Made by a program: the position numbers and the translations under genes. From assembly GCF_000003195.3 (NCBI RefSeq), contig NC_012875.2:16748398-16812397 (forward strand): a stretch of 64,000 nucleotides of DNA, in the 5' to 3' direction. Below are positions 22,716-32,885 of this stretch, piece by piece (within the stretch, counting starts at the first letter, position 1; the number at the start of each line of letters is the position of its first letter). This stretch comes from Sorghum bicolor (Eukaryota; Streptophyta; Magnoliopsida; Poales; Poaceae). The notes below the pieces were generated by a model. That model did not search any database and was not told the DNA's origin. It saw nothing but the letters and a program-made list of their open reading frames with translations.

Positions 22716-25280
22716 ATGGGCGATTCAGATCCAAGCATGTCAATTATCATCGAATCCAATAGAATCCCCTTCAAGCACTCCAATATACACCCAAATCTTT
22801 GGGATAAGAAGACCTCCATAAGGAACTAGCTATCAATTATCCCAGGTTGGAAGGATTGGTTGACCAAAATATCGTCTAAGAAGAGAACGGATTAGGAAAT
22901 TCGTAACATGGATCAATGCATCTCCCTATCTCTTTCCGACATCAAGAAGAATGAGTCCATGCTCAGGGCCGCTTGCTTCTTCCGGTCTAACACATGTAAT
23001 GCCTTCTTTTTCAAACAAGCCCTAATGTCCCCTACATTAGCAGATGTCCATATGCTCATAGGTCTCAATATTGCAGGGCAGATCAACACATTATGTTTGT
23101 TGAGAAAACCCACTAGCAAGCTAGAAAGCGTGAGGACCGGGGGTTGGTCCCACTATATCAACACCTTCAAAACTGACAAGAAGGCTATGACTCACAGGGA
23201 GCACACGGCTTTCTTAAACATGTGGTTTGATAGATACGTCTTCTGTGGACATGCGTATGCTCCAACATCTAATTACCTTGCCCTAGCAGAGAAGATAGCA
23301 GTTAATTCTAAAATTCCATTTGGCAAACTTCTTCTTGGAGCCTTATACAACTTCTTGAACAGAGTTTCTCAACATGTGATGAAAAGTGAAGTTGTCCCAA
23401 CAATCATAGGTCCTTGGTGGTTGTTGTAGTTGTGGCTCAACTTACATCTCCATAAGCTTGTGGCTCCAGAGTTGATTAACCTATATTCCCCTCTTTGGAA
23501 TAATCAGAAGAGCAACTTTCCAGAAATTAGAAATGTCACTGATGTATGTCTTTTGGTGACGTAACATCGACAATTATTATTAACGGATCGACTACTGACT
23601 TCTTCAAGCTCTTCTACAAAAATTCTCCAAAGGCAGCATTAGATTAGTTTGTATATCCAGGCACCCTAGAATTTGAACTCCCATCATCATTCATGTTCAA
23701 GACTATTTATAGTGACGCTGCAAAACTAAAAATTTGAAGTCACCGGGTGAGGCCAAGTCTATTACCAGTTGAAATCAGGCATGGTAGGGAAACCTCCAAC
23801 TTCCTATAAGTTCTACTGCCCTTCAATAGTAGCCAGACAGATGGGTTTTGGTCAGTTGCCCCCAGCTGTATTCTTTTCTGACAAACTGAAACCGAGGCAA
23901 ACCATCAATAACTCAATAGAGTATAACATGATTCTTCACTTTGAACAAACCCTACTGCTAGAAGCTATCAGTGGATGGGAATGTGTTCCCTTTACTTCCA
24001 TAGCTTTAGTGAAGCAATATCTGTCTATTGCTTCTCTTTAGACCAAGACATCCAAGGAGAACCTAAGGTATGATCTCATATATATTATCTTCACAACCCC
24101 ATACTTTATGCTACATCTATATAATTTAAACTTTTGCAGTATCTTATCGGCCTGACTCCCCCACTAATGAACTATGACATATCGTGCCCTCATCCAAGAT
24201 TGGGCTAGGATGCACCTTCTTTGAAGACCCTGATGAAAAAGCCAACATCAAATCTCCATAATGATAAGCCGATTGCCAAACTGAAAAGAAAGCAATTAGC
24301 TATTTCCTAGATGACAACATCAAAGAAGATCAAAATCACTTCTTCTAAACAACTCAAATCTTTAGTTGATGCAACCATTGAGGTAAACCTTTTCCAAAAG
24401 AATATCCATGCATTATAACTATGCATCAACTAATTCTCAATCTTTCAGGATGCTGCTCAGAAACTCGATGATGAATGGGAACCTGCACATTTTGACCCTC
24501 TAGAAGGTCTTTCTTTCTCCAGCAGTGATGAAGATGACATCAATCCTATCTCAGACATCACTCCAGAAATCTCCTCAGGTAAAATAAATAATAGCCGATA
24601 GGACAAATCCTTTTATCTTTTCAAACATACTAACTTATTTTTTATAAACTCAGGCCTTCAACTCCTCGAAGCTACCTCATCGGCTATCCCTAATCTTGAT
24701 ATAGTCTCAATGGATCAGGTATGTTAAAAACATTTATTCTTACTTGGTGATAACTTATGATGAACATTGATTTGCTTATTCTTATACAGGAACAAGCATC
24801 TTTGCCCTATTTACTATTCTCTCTAGATGAATACATTGATGAAGAAACAATCTTAGTTCTAGAAGATACACCTCCAATGATACCTAATCATATCAAAGCC
24901 TATCTCCTGTGATTGATCACCCTCTTGAGCTGAATATTACAATCTTAATAGAACATGCAGGGTCAGTAAGTGAAATTTTCAATCAAATCAAGGATGACCT
25001 CCCTTCTTCCTTGAAAGAGATGATTCAACCAGCCGCATACTTGGAAGATAATGGCCCCAAACTCTTTAGTGCCCAATCTAGACTTGTAGCTCGGGAAACC
25101 CAGAAGAATTCAACTGCTGCTGAAGGCCAAAGCATCCAAGAAATTATATCAGTTAAGAAAATAGTTGATCTTCTTACAGAGTCCGTTGGTGAGATAAACA
25201 AAGAGTTAGCCACTCTTAATGAAGAGAGAATACTACTGTTGGCCAGGGTTAAAGTTATCAATGAAACTATGTTGTTATAA
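22716..25280 (+). pseudogene. Plant mobile domain (PMD) gene remnant, antisense in element E
   Basis: From ATG 22716 (MGDSDPSMSIIIES) one frame runs to 23429 with in-frame TAG at 22827-22829, 22893-22895 and 23427-23429. It matches the PMD/transposon-associated fold: SPTLADVHMLIGLNIAG, then an FLNMWFDRYVFCG motif and LLLGALYNFLNRVSQH. After the third TAG it continues LWLNLHLHKLVAPELI. A second block (23769-24041) has YCPSIVARQMGFGQLPPAVF and KPRQTINNSIEYN, typical of the C-terminal half of PMD proteins. Small exon-like pieces follow. The 24909-25280 ORF is a Lys/Glu-rich probable coiled coil (KKIVDLLTESVGEINKEL). Known: PMD genes occur both as host genes (MAIN family) and inside transposons. 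Here position and orientation point to an extra antisense gene of an LTR retrotransposon. Exon borders were not resolved. Confidence 0.72.
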
Positions 25281-25286
25281 GTTAAC

Positions 25287-26569
25287 TGCACTCCATTTAA
25301 ATAGATTTAAGTAGGATTATCCGCAAGCGCACAGATATCATACCAGTGTCACATTTTACCTAGAGGTTTTAAATATCATATCCACATGGAACAATTATGA
25401 TGATGACATAGTATATAGACTTAACCCTACAATTAGGCTAGATCATATCAAGAAAATGGAACTAGCTAATGCACTCTGGTTTCGACTTCGGTAAACTTTG
25501 TATAATATCGTCTTATCTGGCAAGTAACCCCAAATAGCAGAAGAATCAAAGTAATCTCCTACCAGGCACCTATAAGCCTATCAATCCTATCAATGGGAAG
25601 TGGACTACAGTGGAATCAACGCAGCTATAAAGTCACCTACGCGAACTACCATTGTCTGGCTGATCAGGAGACATTCACAAGCAAACCTAGCCTAGGCACC
25701 ACGCCTACACTATGAAATACTACGTCAACCAAGTTACAACCAAGATCAAAGCACTCAATATGAGTTGTGAACCAAAGAATGATAAGAACAAGTTGCTTAC
25801 TTAAATCAGAAGGGTATGTGCAAAAGTACATTAGAACGCAGCTCCAGGCGACAGAAGTGAATCCAGAATACAGCCATGAAGAAGCACCGACATGACGGAA
25901 CTCCTCCAGAATCTCTACTCCTCTACTTAATCTCTCTAATATCTAAACAAGACTAGATCTAGAAGAACTAGTCTCTCCTAATTGCAACATCTAGATGAAC
26001 TAGATCTAGATGATCTAGAACTAGAACAACTAGAGGGACCCTAACCCTAATTATGTAGAGAATATGAAGCACCGGGGTGTAGAATGCCTCTTGGGGGAGC
26101 CTTGGGCGTCATTATATAGGTCGAGGTGGAGTTGGGGGCAAGGAACTGCCACGTCAGCGATCCACGTCTTCATCTTGTGTGCACCGTTGGATCAATCTGA
26201 CTTAAAATCAACAGACGGATACTTTGCTTGGCTTCTAAGGATGCATGGGAGGAAGACTCTAGAAGGCGACGGGCATCGGCCAAAACAGGGCACCGACCGG
26301 CCCTAGGGTGGGGCCGTGTCTTCATCGCGTTTATTCGGGTGTCTTCTAGACCCTTCATGAGTCTTCTCGTGATGTTTTCCATCACGGATGGGTTTCGTGA
26401 CAATTATGCACTAGAATCCCTCGTTTTAGCCCTCTGTGAAATAATCCCCAGAAAATACAGAATATGCGGAACTCGTAGAAATATCAGATTAAACCCTAGA
26501 CTAATGTGTTTTCATGTGTTCCCTTGTGTCTAAATTTCTAATAAATATTGACGTTATCGATCGTGAACA
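25287..26569 (-). mobile_element. 3' LTR of element D
   Basis: Minus-strand LTR. Its start reads TGTTCACGATCGATAACG (complement of 26552-26569). Next to it the primer tract is a degraded version (AAGCTTGGTGGAAT, complement of 26570-26583) of the AAGCTTGGGGGAG tract of A and C. Contains the conserved CCGCAAGCGCACAGATATC near the other end and a CTAGAACTAGATGAA-type minisatellite at about 25950-26040. CATTATATAGG at 26109 may be its TATA region. The left border is set at TGCACTCC (25287) by comparison with C; TG at 25270 is an alternative. Confidence 0.7.
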
Positions 26570-26906
26570 ATTCCACCAAGCTTACCTTTTGCCAGTCCCT
26601 TGGCAAACAACCCAAGCCTAATTAACAAACTTGGATCAGGAGTTGCTAAAATACTTTATTTCTTTTAAGTACACTTGCTTTTAAACATAAATTTTCCTCC
26701 GGTCTAACTTTCAAACTTACCCATTTTACCTTTAACCATGGAGCTTTACACCTTTTGCATAAATCTTGAGTAATCAAAAGATAGAACAATCAAGTCAAGC
26801 ACTATGTCTCAAATTCTTCACAGTACCAATATTCCAGAGTTTTGCAAGTTTTTGAAATAAAGCTCACAGCATGATTGTATGACACCCTCAAGTCTCTTAT
26901 TATGTA

Positions 26907-27163
26907 CTCCCTCCGTCCCTGAAAGAATCAATTTCTAGAGTTGTCCTAAGTCAAATTTTTTAAACTTTGACCAAATTTCTAGAAAAAAATGCTAAGATTT
27001 ATAGTATCAAATTAGTATTATTAGATTCATCATAAAATATATTTTCATATAATGTGTATTTTATATTATAGATGTTGTTACTCTTTACTATAAAGTTAGT
27101 CAAACTTTAAAAAGTTTGACTGACACGGATCCTAGGAATTGATTCTTTCAGGGACGGAGGGAG
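26907..27163. mobile_element. Stowaway (Tc1/mariner) MITE
   Basis: A 257-bp element with terminal inverted repeats CTCCCTCCGTCCCTGAAAG / CTTTCAGGGACGGAGGGAG, flanked by TA at 26905-26906 and 27164-27165. The inverted repeat extends further inward (AATCAATTTCTAG / CTAGGAATTGATT). No coding capacity. The CTCCCTCCGTCCC terminus and TA duplication are diagnostic for grass Stowaway elements. Removing it and one TA restores colinearity of element D with element C (near 28830-28850). Confidence 0.95.
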
Positions 27164-27264
27164 TAGTATTTATGGATCTCGCTGAGGCATTAATGAGGTT
27201 ACGCCTTCCTACAACTAAGGATATATATCGTGGAGCTTAAAGGAGTGGCAATAACAAGGATGAG

Positions 27265-28503
27265 TGTTGGGTATTTTAAATGCAAACAGAAAAAATCCGC
27301 AAGCGCACAAATACCGATGTAGCCATCACCCGGGAGTATTCAAGAGTATCGATTTTCCACAGAGAACGTGAGTGTACTAATTAAGATCCAAGATCGCCCA
27401 AGGATAACTATATAATTATTTTTGGTGGGAAGAGAGGAATTTTCCTGAGAGTTCTCTAGTTGATCTAAGAATCAAGAATTACTTCAAGATTATCTATTTC
27501 GGGACATCAGAGCACTAACCACAGAAAGAGATGAGAAGGGGGCTAGGAAGGTCTGACTACAGTCCTACAAACACCGATCGGAACGAGGTGGAATACGTCG
27601 ACCGTTAGGGCTGTCACTACCCTAAGGCTACCACAACAATCCGCAGGATTGGGTGCAATTCCAGGTAATTGCAAGACTAAACACCACGTCTAATCTAATA
27701 ATTACTACTCTAGCGTTATAAAGACTAGAGCACTTGATGCAAGCGGGAATCCAATAAATAACTTGAATGTAAATAAAAGTAATTAAAGAACTCAGGAATT
27801 GTGAATTGAAGAACCTGGAGAACGATGAAGAACGAACCAGTTGCTGCAAAAGTACAATGTTGCGGAAGATCCGACGGATCCGGCTCCTCCTCCGCTCTCC
27901 TCTTCTCTCTCCCTATTTTCTAGATTACAACTAGAACTAACTAGAACTAGAACTAGATGAACTAGAACTAGATCTAGATGAACTAGAGGTTGAACTAGAA
28001 GAACTAGAGGGATCCTCTCTACTTGGATGAAGAATTGAAACCCTAACTTTGATTCTGTAGAAGAGGTATGATCTCCAGGGGCCAGGGGGTCTGGTTTTAT
28101 AGTCCCTTCAAGTGAATCTGGGCCGTTCGATCAAACCAACATTGATTGAATGGTTATCCTTGATCCTTTAGGTCGGTGGAGCAATATCCCGAAAGAGAGT
28201 CCTGATTGGACTCTATGTGAGGGCGGGCGCCCTGTCCCTGAGTCCTCTCGGCCTCCACTTCGGTCCCGTGGCTTCTGGAGTCATCTAGATGATAGAAAAT
28301 TGTGCGTCACGTTAATATCTCTATGTAAACCCGACGTGTGGGCCTTTCTTCTGTATTTCCTGATAACCCCCTGCAGAAATAGACAAACACCAAAACTCGT
28401 GGAATTCTGTCACATAAAACCTTAAGTCTAGGTGTTGGTTGCATTTGGATCCTTTTTCTATGATTAGTTGATGGTTAAATGTGAGCTTTAAGGACCGTCA
28501 ACA
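27265..28503 (-). mobile_element. 3' LTR of element C
   Basis: 1239 bp, plus-strand ends TGTTGGGTATTTTAAATGC and GGACCGTCAACA. Read on the minus strand it starts TGTTGACGGTCCTTAA like the LTRs of element A. It holds a TATA-like box (complement of GGTTTTATAGTCCC, about 28092-28106), a CTAGAACTAGATGAA minisatellite (27920-28012) and the conserved CCGCAAGCGCAC motif near its 3' end. ORFs of 73-91 codons in it recur in the other LTR and are not genes. Confidence 0.9.
27920..28012. repeat. ACTAGAACTAGATGA minisatellite in C-family LTRs
   Basis: Irregular array of 6-15 base words built on CTAGAA and CTAGATGA. The same array is at 36978-37087 in the second LTR of C, where it is longer by about one to two words, and in looser form at about 25950-26040 in the LTR of D. 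Its conserved position between the TATA-like box and the LTR end suggests it was present in the family ancestor. Element A has only a short version (CTAGAGTAGATCTAGATAG, about 41041-41059). Confidence 0.8.
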
Positions 28504-28518
28504 AGCTCCCCCAAGCTT
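28504..28518 (-). other. Polypurine tract of element C
   Basis: The plus strand AGCTCCCCCAAGCTT reads AAGCTTGGGGGAGCT on the minus strand, directly before the TGTTGACGG LTR start. It is essentially identical to the tract at 47031-47045 in element A. A second tract-like copy (CTCTCCCCCAAGCTG) lies at 30153-30167. Confidence 0.85.
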
Positions 28519-30785
28519 AACCTTTGCTCGTCCCTGAGCAAAGATGGACTCAAGAGTTTCTACAGTGGTTTCATGCCTTAAAGATATACACGCGTTCAAA
28601 CAAGATCTCATCTCTGGGTTAGGGTAAACTGTTAAGGTTTAAACTTACCCATTGTACCTTCCACCATGGGGCTTGCAACCATCACTTGCGTCTTGAGTAG
28701 TTAAAAGATAGAACGGTCTAGTCAAGCGCCATGTCTCTTGTTCTTCGATTAACTATAGCTCTGGAGTTTTTGCAGATTTTCAAATAAAACTCAGAGATTC
28801 CTTGTATGACTCTCTCTAGTCTCTCTTTTGTGGTATTTCTGGATCCTTACCAAGGCAGTAAAGGTGTATGCCTTCTCTCAAAGTATGTGGTATTTTTGGT
28901 ATGAGGCATAGTAAAATTGCCTTCTCTCTCACCCTACTCTAATAAGGTTTTGATATTGGAGCTCATAGGTGGGAGACAGCTAATACATACTTACAAGACA
29001 TTTATTGCATAGTCAAACCATAGATCCAGAAGAACAAGTCAATAAGTCAAATCAAGATGTGCATGTGTGGCGAATGAATGATGCATGGTAATGATGGTGA
29101 TAACAATGGTGAAAGTCTAATTCTGCTTATGCTCTTTTGAGGAGATACATACCTTTCTTGCTCTTTTGAAACTTTTTGAGGAGAATGAGATGCTCTATAT
29201 TTTCTTTTTCTTTTCTCTCAGGTGGGTATCTTGTACCCCTAATTCTACTGTCGGACACTTGTCCATTTTTACCTCTCGTCTCACTTTTTTCTTTTCTTTT
29301 GAGGTTCCGGGCACTTGCCCCTTTTTATTTCCTCGTATCATTTTTTTTCTCTTTTTTTAGAGCACTCATCTCCTGAAATAATATAGCAAGTGGTAGTAAC
29401 AAGATAACTTGAGCATTTATTTCACAGGGGAAAACAGAAATATTTTTGGCTATTCTCTCCCGGATTAGGAGTAGAATATTTTTGGGTGGTTCTGGAGATG
29501 GAAATGGATGGATATATGTGGATGCGTACTTCCGAAGTAGAAGTAGCATGTATGAGTGAACGTGCAAGTGAATCTTGATTTAACCACATGACAAGCTCCA
29601 AAGGGTCTACACAGCTTGACCACACTCAATGCTCATAAGCAGTAAATAATAAATGTGTGGCTCAAAGTCTAGCAAGCATGTATATATGGCTGTGGTAGGA
29701 ATTTAAACTCTCGTCATACAGGAACTCATCATGTGATATTTTAAAGATTTTTAAAGATAAAATTCTCCAGAATTCTAGCATCTCTAGGAACAGATAAACA
29801 GCAACTCAACCTTCCCATATCGTATCCGTTAATGACTTAGACTTTAGATCAAGTACTCTTCCCACAAGTTCAGGTTTAGAGCAAATCTTAATTAATAACA
29901 GTCATGCCTAAACTTGAGAGAGATTTCAATTTTGAGAACTAGTCATGGTAGAGCAACTATTCATCATTTCCATTTGAGAGCTTATCATGAGGGTTCATAG
30001 CAAATTTTATTTATTTATTTATTTAGCAAACTAAGCAAAGATATATATATAAGCACAAAATCTTTATTTGGGTTTTTATGATTATGCATCTTTTTATTAT
30101 TTGAGTAAAGTATAAACATGAGTAGAACACTTAGCTGGATAAATGGGGGTGCTCTCCCCCAAGCTGGATTTCGACGTAATTCCTTTTGATGTAGCAGGTG
30201 GCGGAGGTGTATTTGAATGTCGGCAGCACCGTGACAGCGATTAGGATGTCCTCCGTCTGCTAGTCTTCTTTGATCCTTGAATTCTGTGGAGCTCAAATAG
30301 ACAATAAAGCTTTGTGGAACTAGTTAAGTGTTAGCATAAATATCTAGCCTTTATCATGTTGAGTCTCCTCAATAAATGTTACTCTCTTTAGTAGAATCAT
30401 AAATTTATTTTTATAATTTTATTCTTATAGGATAGGAATATATTTATTTTATTTTTATGCCACCACAGTGAATGTACTTATGGGTTTTATGCCATGAGCA
30501 TGCTCACATGGGGCTTACTATTTTTAACATTTTTATGTTCTTTTCAAGATGATATAAACTTGATTAACTAAAATAATTGAAAGGAAAATGATAACTACCA
30601 AGTTTACCTCTTGGCAAGGCGCTCAGTGTTTTTATGTCCTCTGAACGGGACTCTCTATTTTCTCAGTCATCCTGGGATTCGCTGGATGGCGAAGTCGGTG
30701 GTTCCGGCAGTGCCTCCTCTTCGTGTATAACTATCTTCTCTCTACACACCTGACTTGGTACTGCGGTCTCCTCAGAATAGTTCTG
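28519..30785 (-). other. Non-coding internal region of element C
   Basis: AT-rich sequence without supported ORFs, colinear with 45250-47030 of element A in inverse orientation and with 37587-38900 of element D. Includes a poly-T/poly-A rich stretch (29200-29370) matching 46160-46350 of A. Short ORFs on either strand repeat between the copies as shadows. It appears to be the conserved long 3' untranslated region of this family. Confidence 0.7.
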
Positions 30786-31716
30786 TTAAAGCTGTCTATC
30801 TTCAGACCTTATAACTTCTCCTTCGTAGTCTGCCCATCCGTCCTTGATGATTTGCCTCCACTCGTTGTGGTTGCGTCGTCTTCTTCTTGTCCTAACCTGC
30901 TTAGAGTCTTCAACTATATAGTTAGGGTCAGTAAAATAGCAGTGTACCTTCTCAGAGGGGAAGTGCATGTGGACTTCTCCAGTTCCAATGTAGATGATTG
31001 CTTTAATGGTGCTGAGAAACAGTCTCCCAAGGATGATGGGTGGATCGTGCTCGTCTTCTCCCATGTCAAAAACCTTCAACCTTTCAGAATGTCTGATCTA
31101 CCATCAGGAGTTCAATCGACGATCTTGTCCTTATTGAACTGCAGTGACCATCTTAGCTGACTCGGTCCACATTTGCTTGTTCTTGTTCCTCCTGTTGGTC
31201 CTCTTCCTTGGTTTCATGTCAGGAATGCTCTGAGATTTGTGTAGTCTTGTTCTTGAAGGAAAACATCTCCTTCCTTCCCTTTATGTAGAAGCTGATCTTG
31301 GCAGCACTAGCGTAGATGACAGCTCTCGAGGTGTTCAGAAATGGCCCCTATAGGATGATGGGTGCCGTCTCATCAGTACCAGTCTCTATCACCACGAAGT
31401 CTGCTGGAGCGTACAAGGTACCAACTCGGACGCAGAAGTTCTTAAATATTCCCTTTGGGAATCTTAGCGTACGATTTGCAAGGTTCAAACACATGGCTGT
31501 TTCTGATAAAGGATGTGTAAAGAATTTTTCATAGAGTACCCTGGGCATAATGTTGACGCTGGAGCCAAAGTCGCAGAGTGCTTCTGGGAAGTCCACCATG
31601 CCGATGGAGATCGGGATGACGGGGCGTCCTGGATTGTCTCTCTTGACCGACAGAAGGTCAGTAATTACTTCCACAACGGGGTTACTCTTACGTCCTCAAG
31701 CATCTCAGAGCAGTGA
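30786..31716 (-). pseudogene. Retropepsin-like protease remnant with duplicated C-terminal part
   Basis: Minus strand. Reading from 31716: CSEMLEDVRVTP, a one-base frame slip, then VEVITDLLSVKRDNPGR, PVIPISIGMVDFPEALCDFG and SSVNIMP. This is the Ty3 aspartic protease active-site region (D-L-G-A-S in relatives; here D-F-G-S-S). It continues to IETGTDETAPIIL, an in-frame TAG (31348-31350), then PFLNTSRAVIYASAAKISF. A second piece at 31079-30786 repeats the protease C-terminus (PIILGRLFLSTIKAIIYIG, then TGEVHMHFPSEKV). So the end of the domain is present twice, suggesting a duplication or recombination between relatives. Not functional as it stands. Confidence 0.78.
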
Positions 31717-32811
31717 TTGCCTGAGTGTCCAGTATCTCCAGTGTGTTTGTGCTCGTAGATCGGGGTTCTTCACTTGGTGGAGTCTGGGAGTTGTAAAACT
31801 TATTCATATTTTGCTCGAAGTGTACCTGCTCATAGAGACAAGGCAGAGATCAAGTGTATGGGCCCTGTTGGTGGAAAACACCAACAGAACCAAAAGTGCA
31901 TTTGTTCTTCTCTAACCTTAAGCATAGTGAGCAAGACAAAGTTGATGGATAATAAGATCATGAGTGTAGCATTTAAAACATTTGTTAGATCAGATTGCTC
32001 AACCTTATGGAAAGATAATCTATCTATATTTATGTTTTGTTTATATCTTCCAAAGATTGAATGTGCAACATTTTAGCTTATATGATTAGGAGTGTAGGAT
32101 CACAAAGGTAGTACTATAAACAAAGATTAAAGGACTAAACATGCTGAATCAGTTGGGTTGGTAAATCTAGAGTTGTAAATCATACATGTTTGTCTCTTTT
32201 ATTCATGTGAACGCTAGAACCAAGGAGAAGTTTATAAAAGTGATAGTCAAGTACCTTAAGATGTTACCTTACTTGAAGAGTGATGGTACAATATCACCTT
32301 ATGGAAGCTTTCCTTTCTTAGCGGTTGTGCATCTTGTTTGTGGCACCCTCCATGGATCATCTCTTGTGAGCTATGCCTTCCTTGTGTAAATTGTTAAACT
32401 TCATGTGTCTCTCTCTTTGTCTCCAATGTGAGTTTATCTCAGGACCTCCCAGGTTGATATTGAAAGTTTTCCTGCAGGGGTTAGTCCAACAAAATATCCA
32501 ATATCTACTATAGCATACTATCGGCTCAAAGATCAACCTAGACACCATGTCTAATTTGATTTAGGAGGGCATTTTAACCTAAGCATCATGCTTAATTTAA
32601 ACTCCCTTGGAAGTAAGATCATCAGCCCTAAACTAAGCACCATGCTTAATTAAGAGATAAATGAAACTACTCCAAACCTAGACATATACTAAAGCAAATA
32701 AAGGTAGCATGAAAGCATTTATAGAGATCTACTCAAGTGGAGATGAAGTAGTGTGATTAGTATTTAACAAATTGAGCATGTCTCAAAGGTAGGGACAACC
32801 AACATAGCAAT
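31717..32811 (-). other. Internal region of element C upstream of the protease remnant
   Basis: Colinear, inverted, with 43716-44740 of element A and with 57199-58430 of element D. No supported gene: ORFs of about 60-120 codons occur in several frames and the 63-67 codon ones recur in A on the opposite strand. Includes the conserved TTTTCCTGCAGGGGTTAGTCC at about 32467. Confidence 0.65.
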
Positions 32812-32885
32812 TGTTGGTTTCTTTAAACGCTTTTAAACGCAAACAGAAAAAATCCGCAAGCGCACGGATACCGATGTAGCCTTCA

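Noticed and set aside
22360..22743. ORFs of 72 and 127 codons spanning the N run
   Set aside because: Translated through unknown bases; not real.
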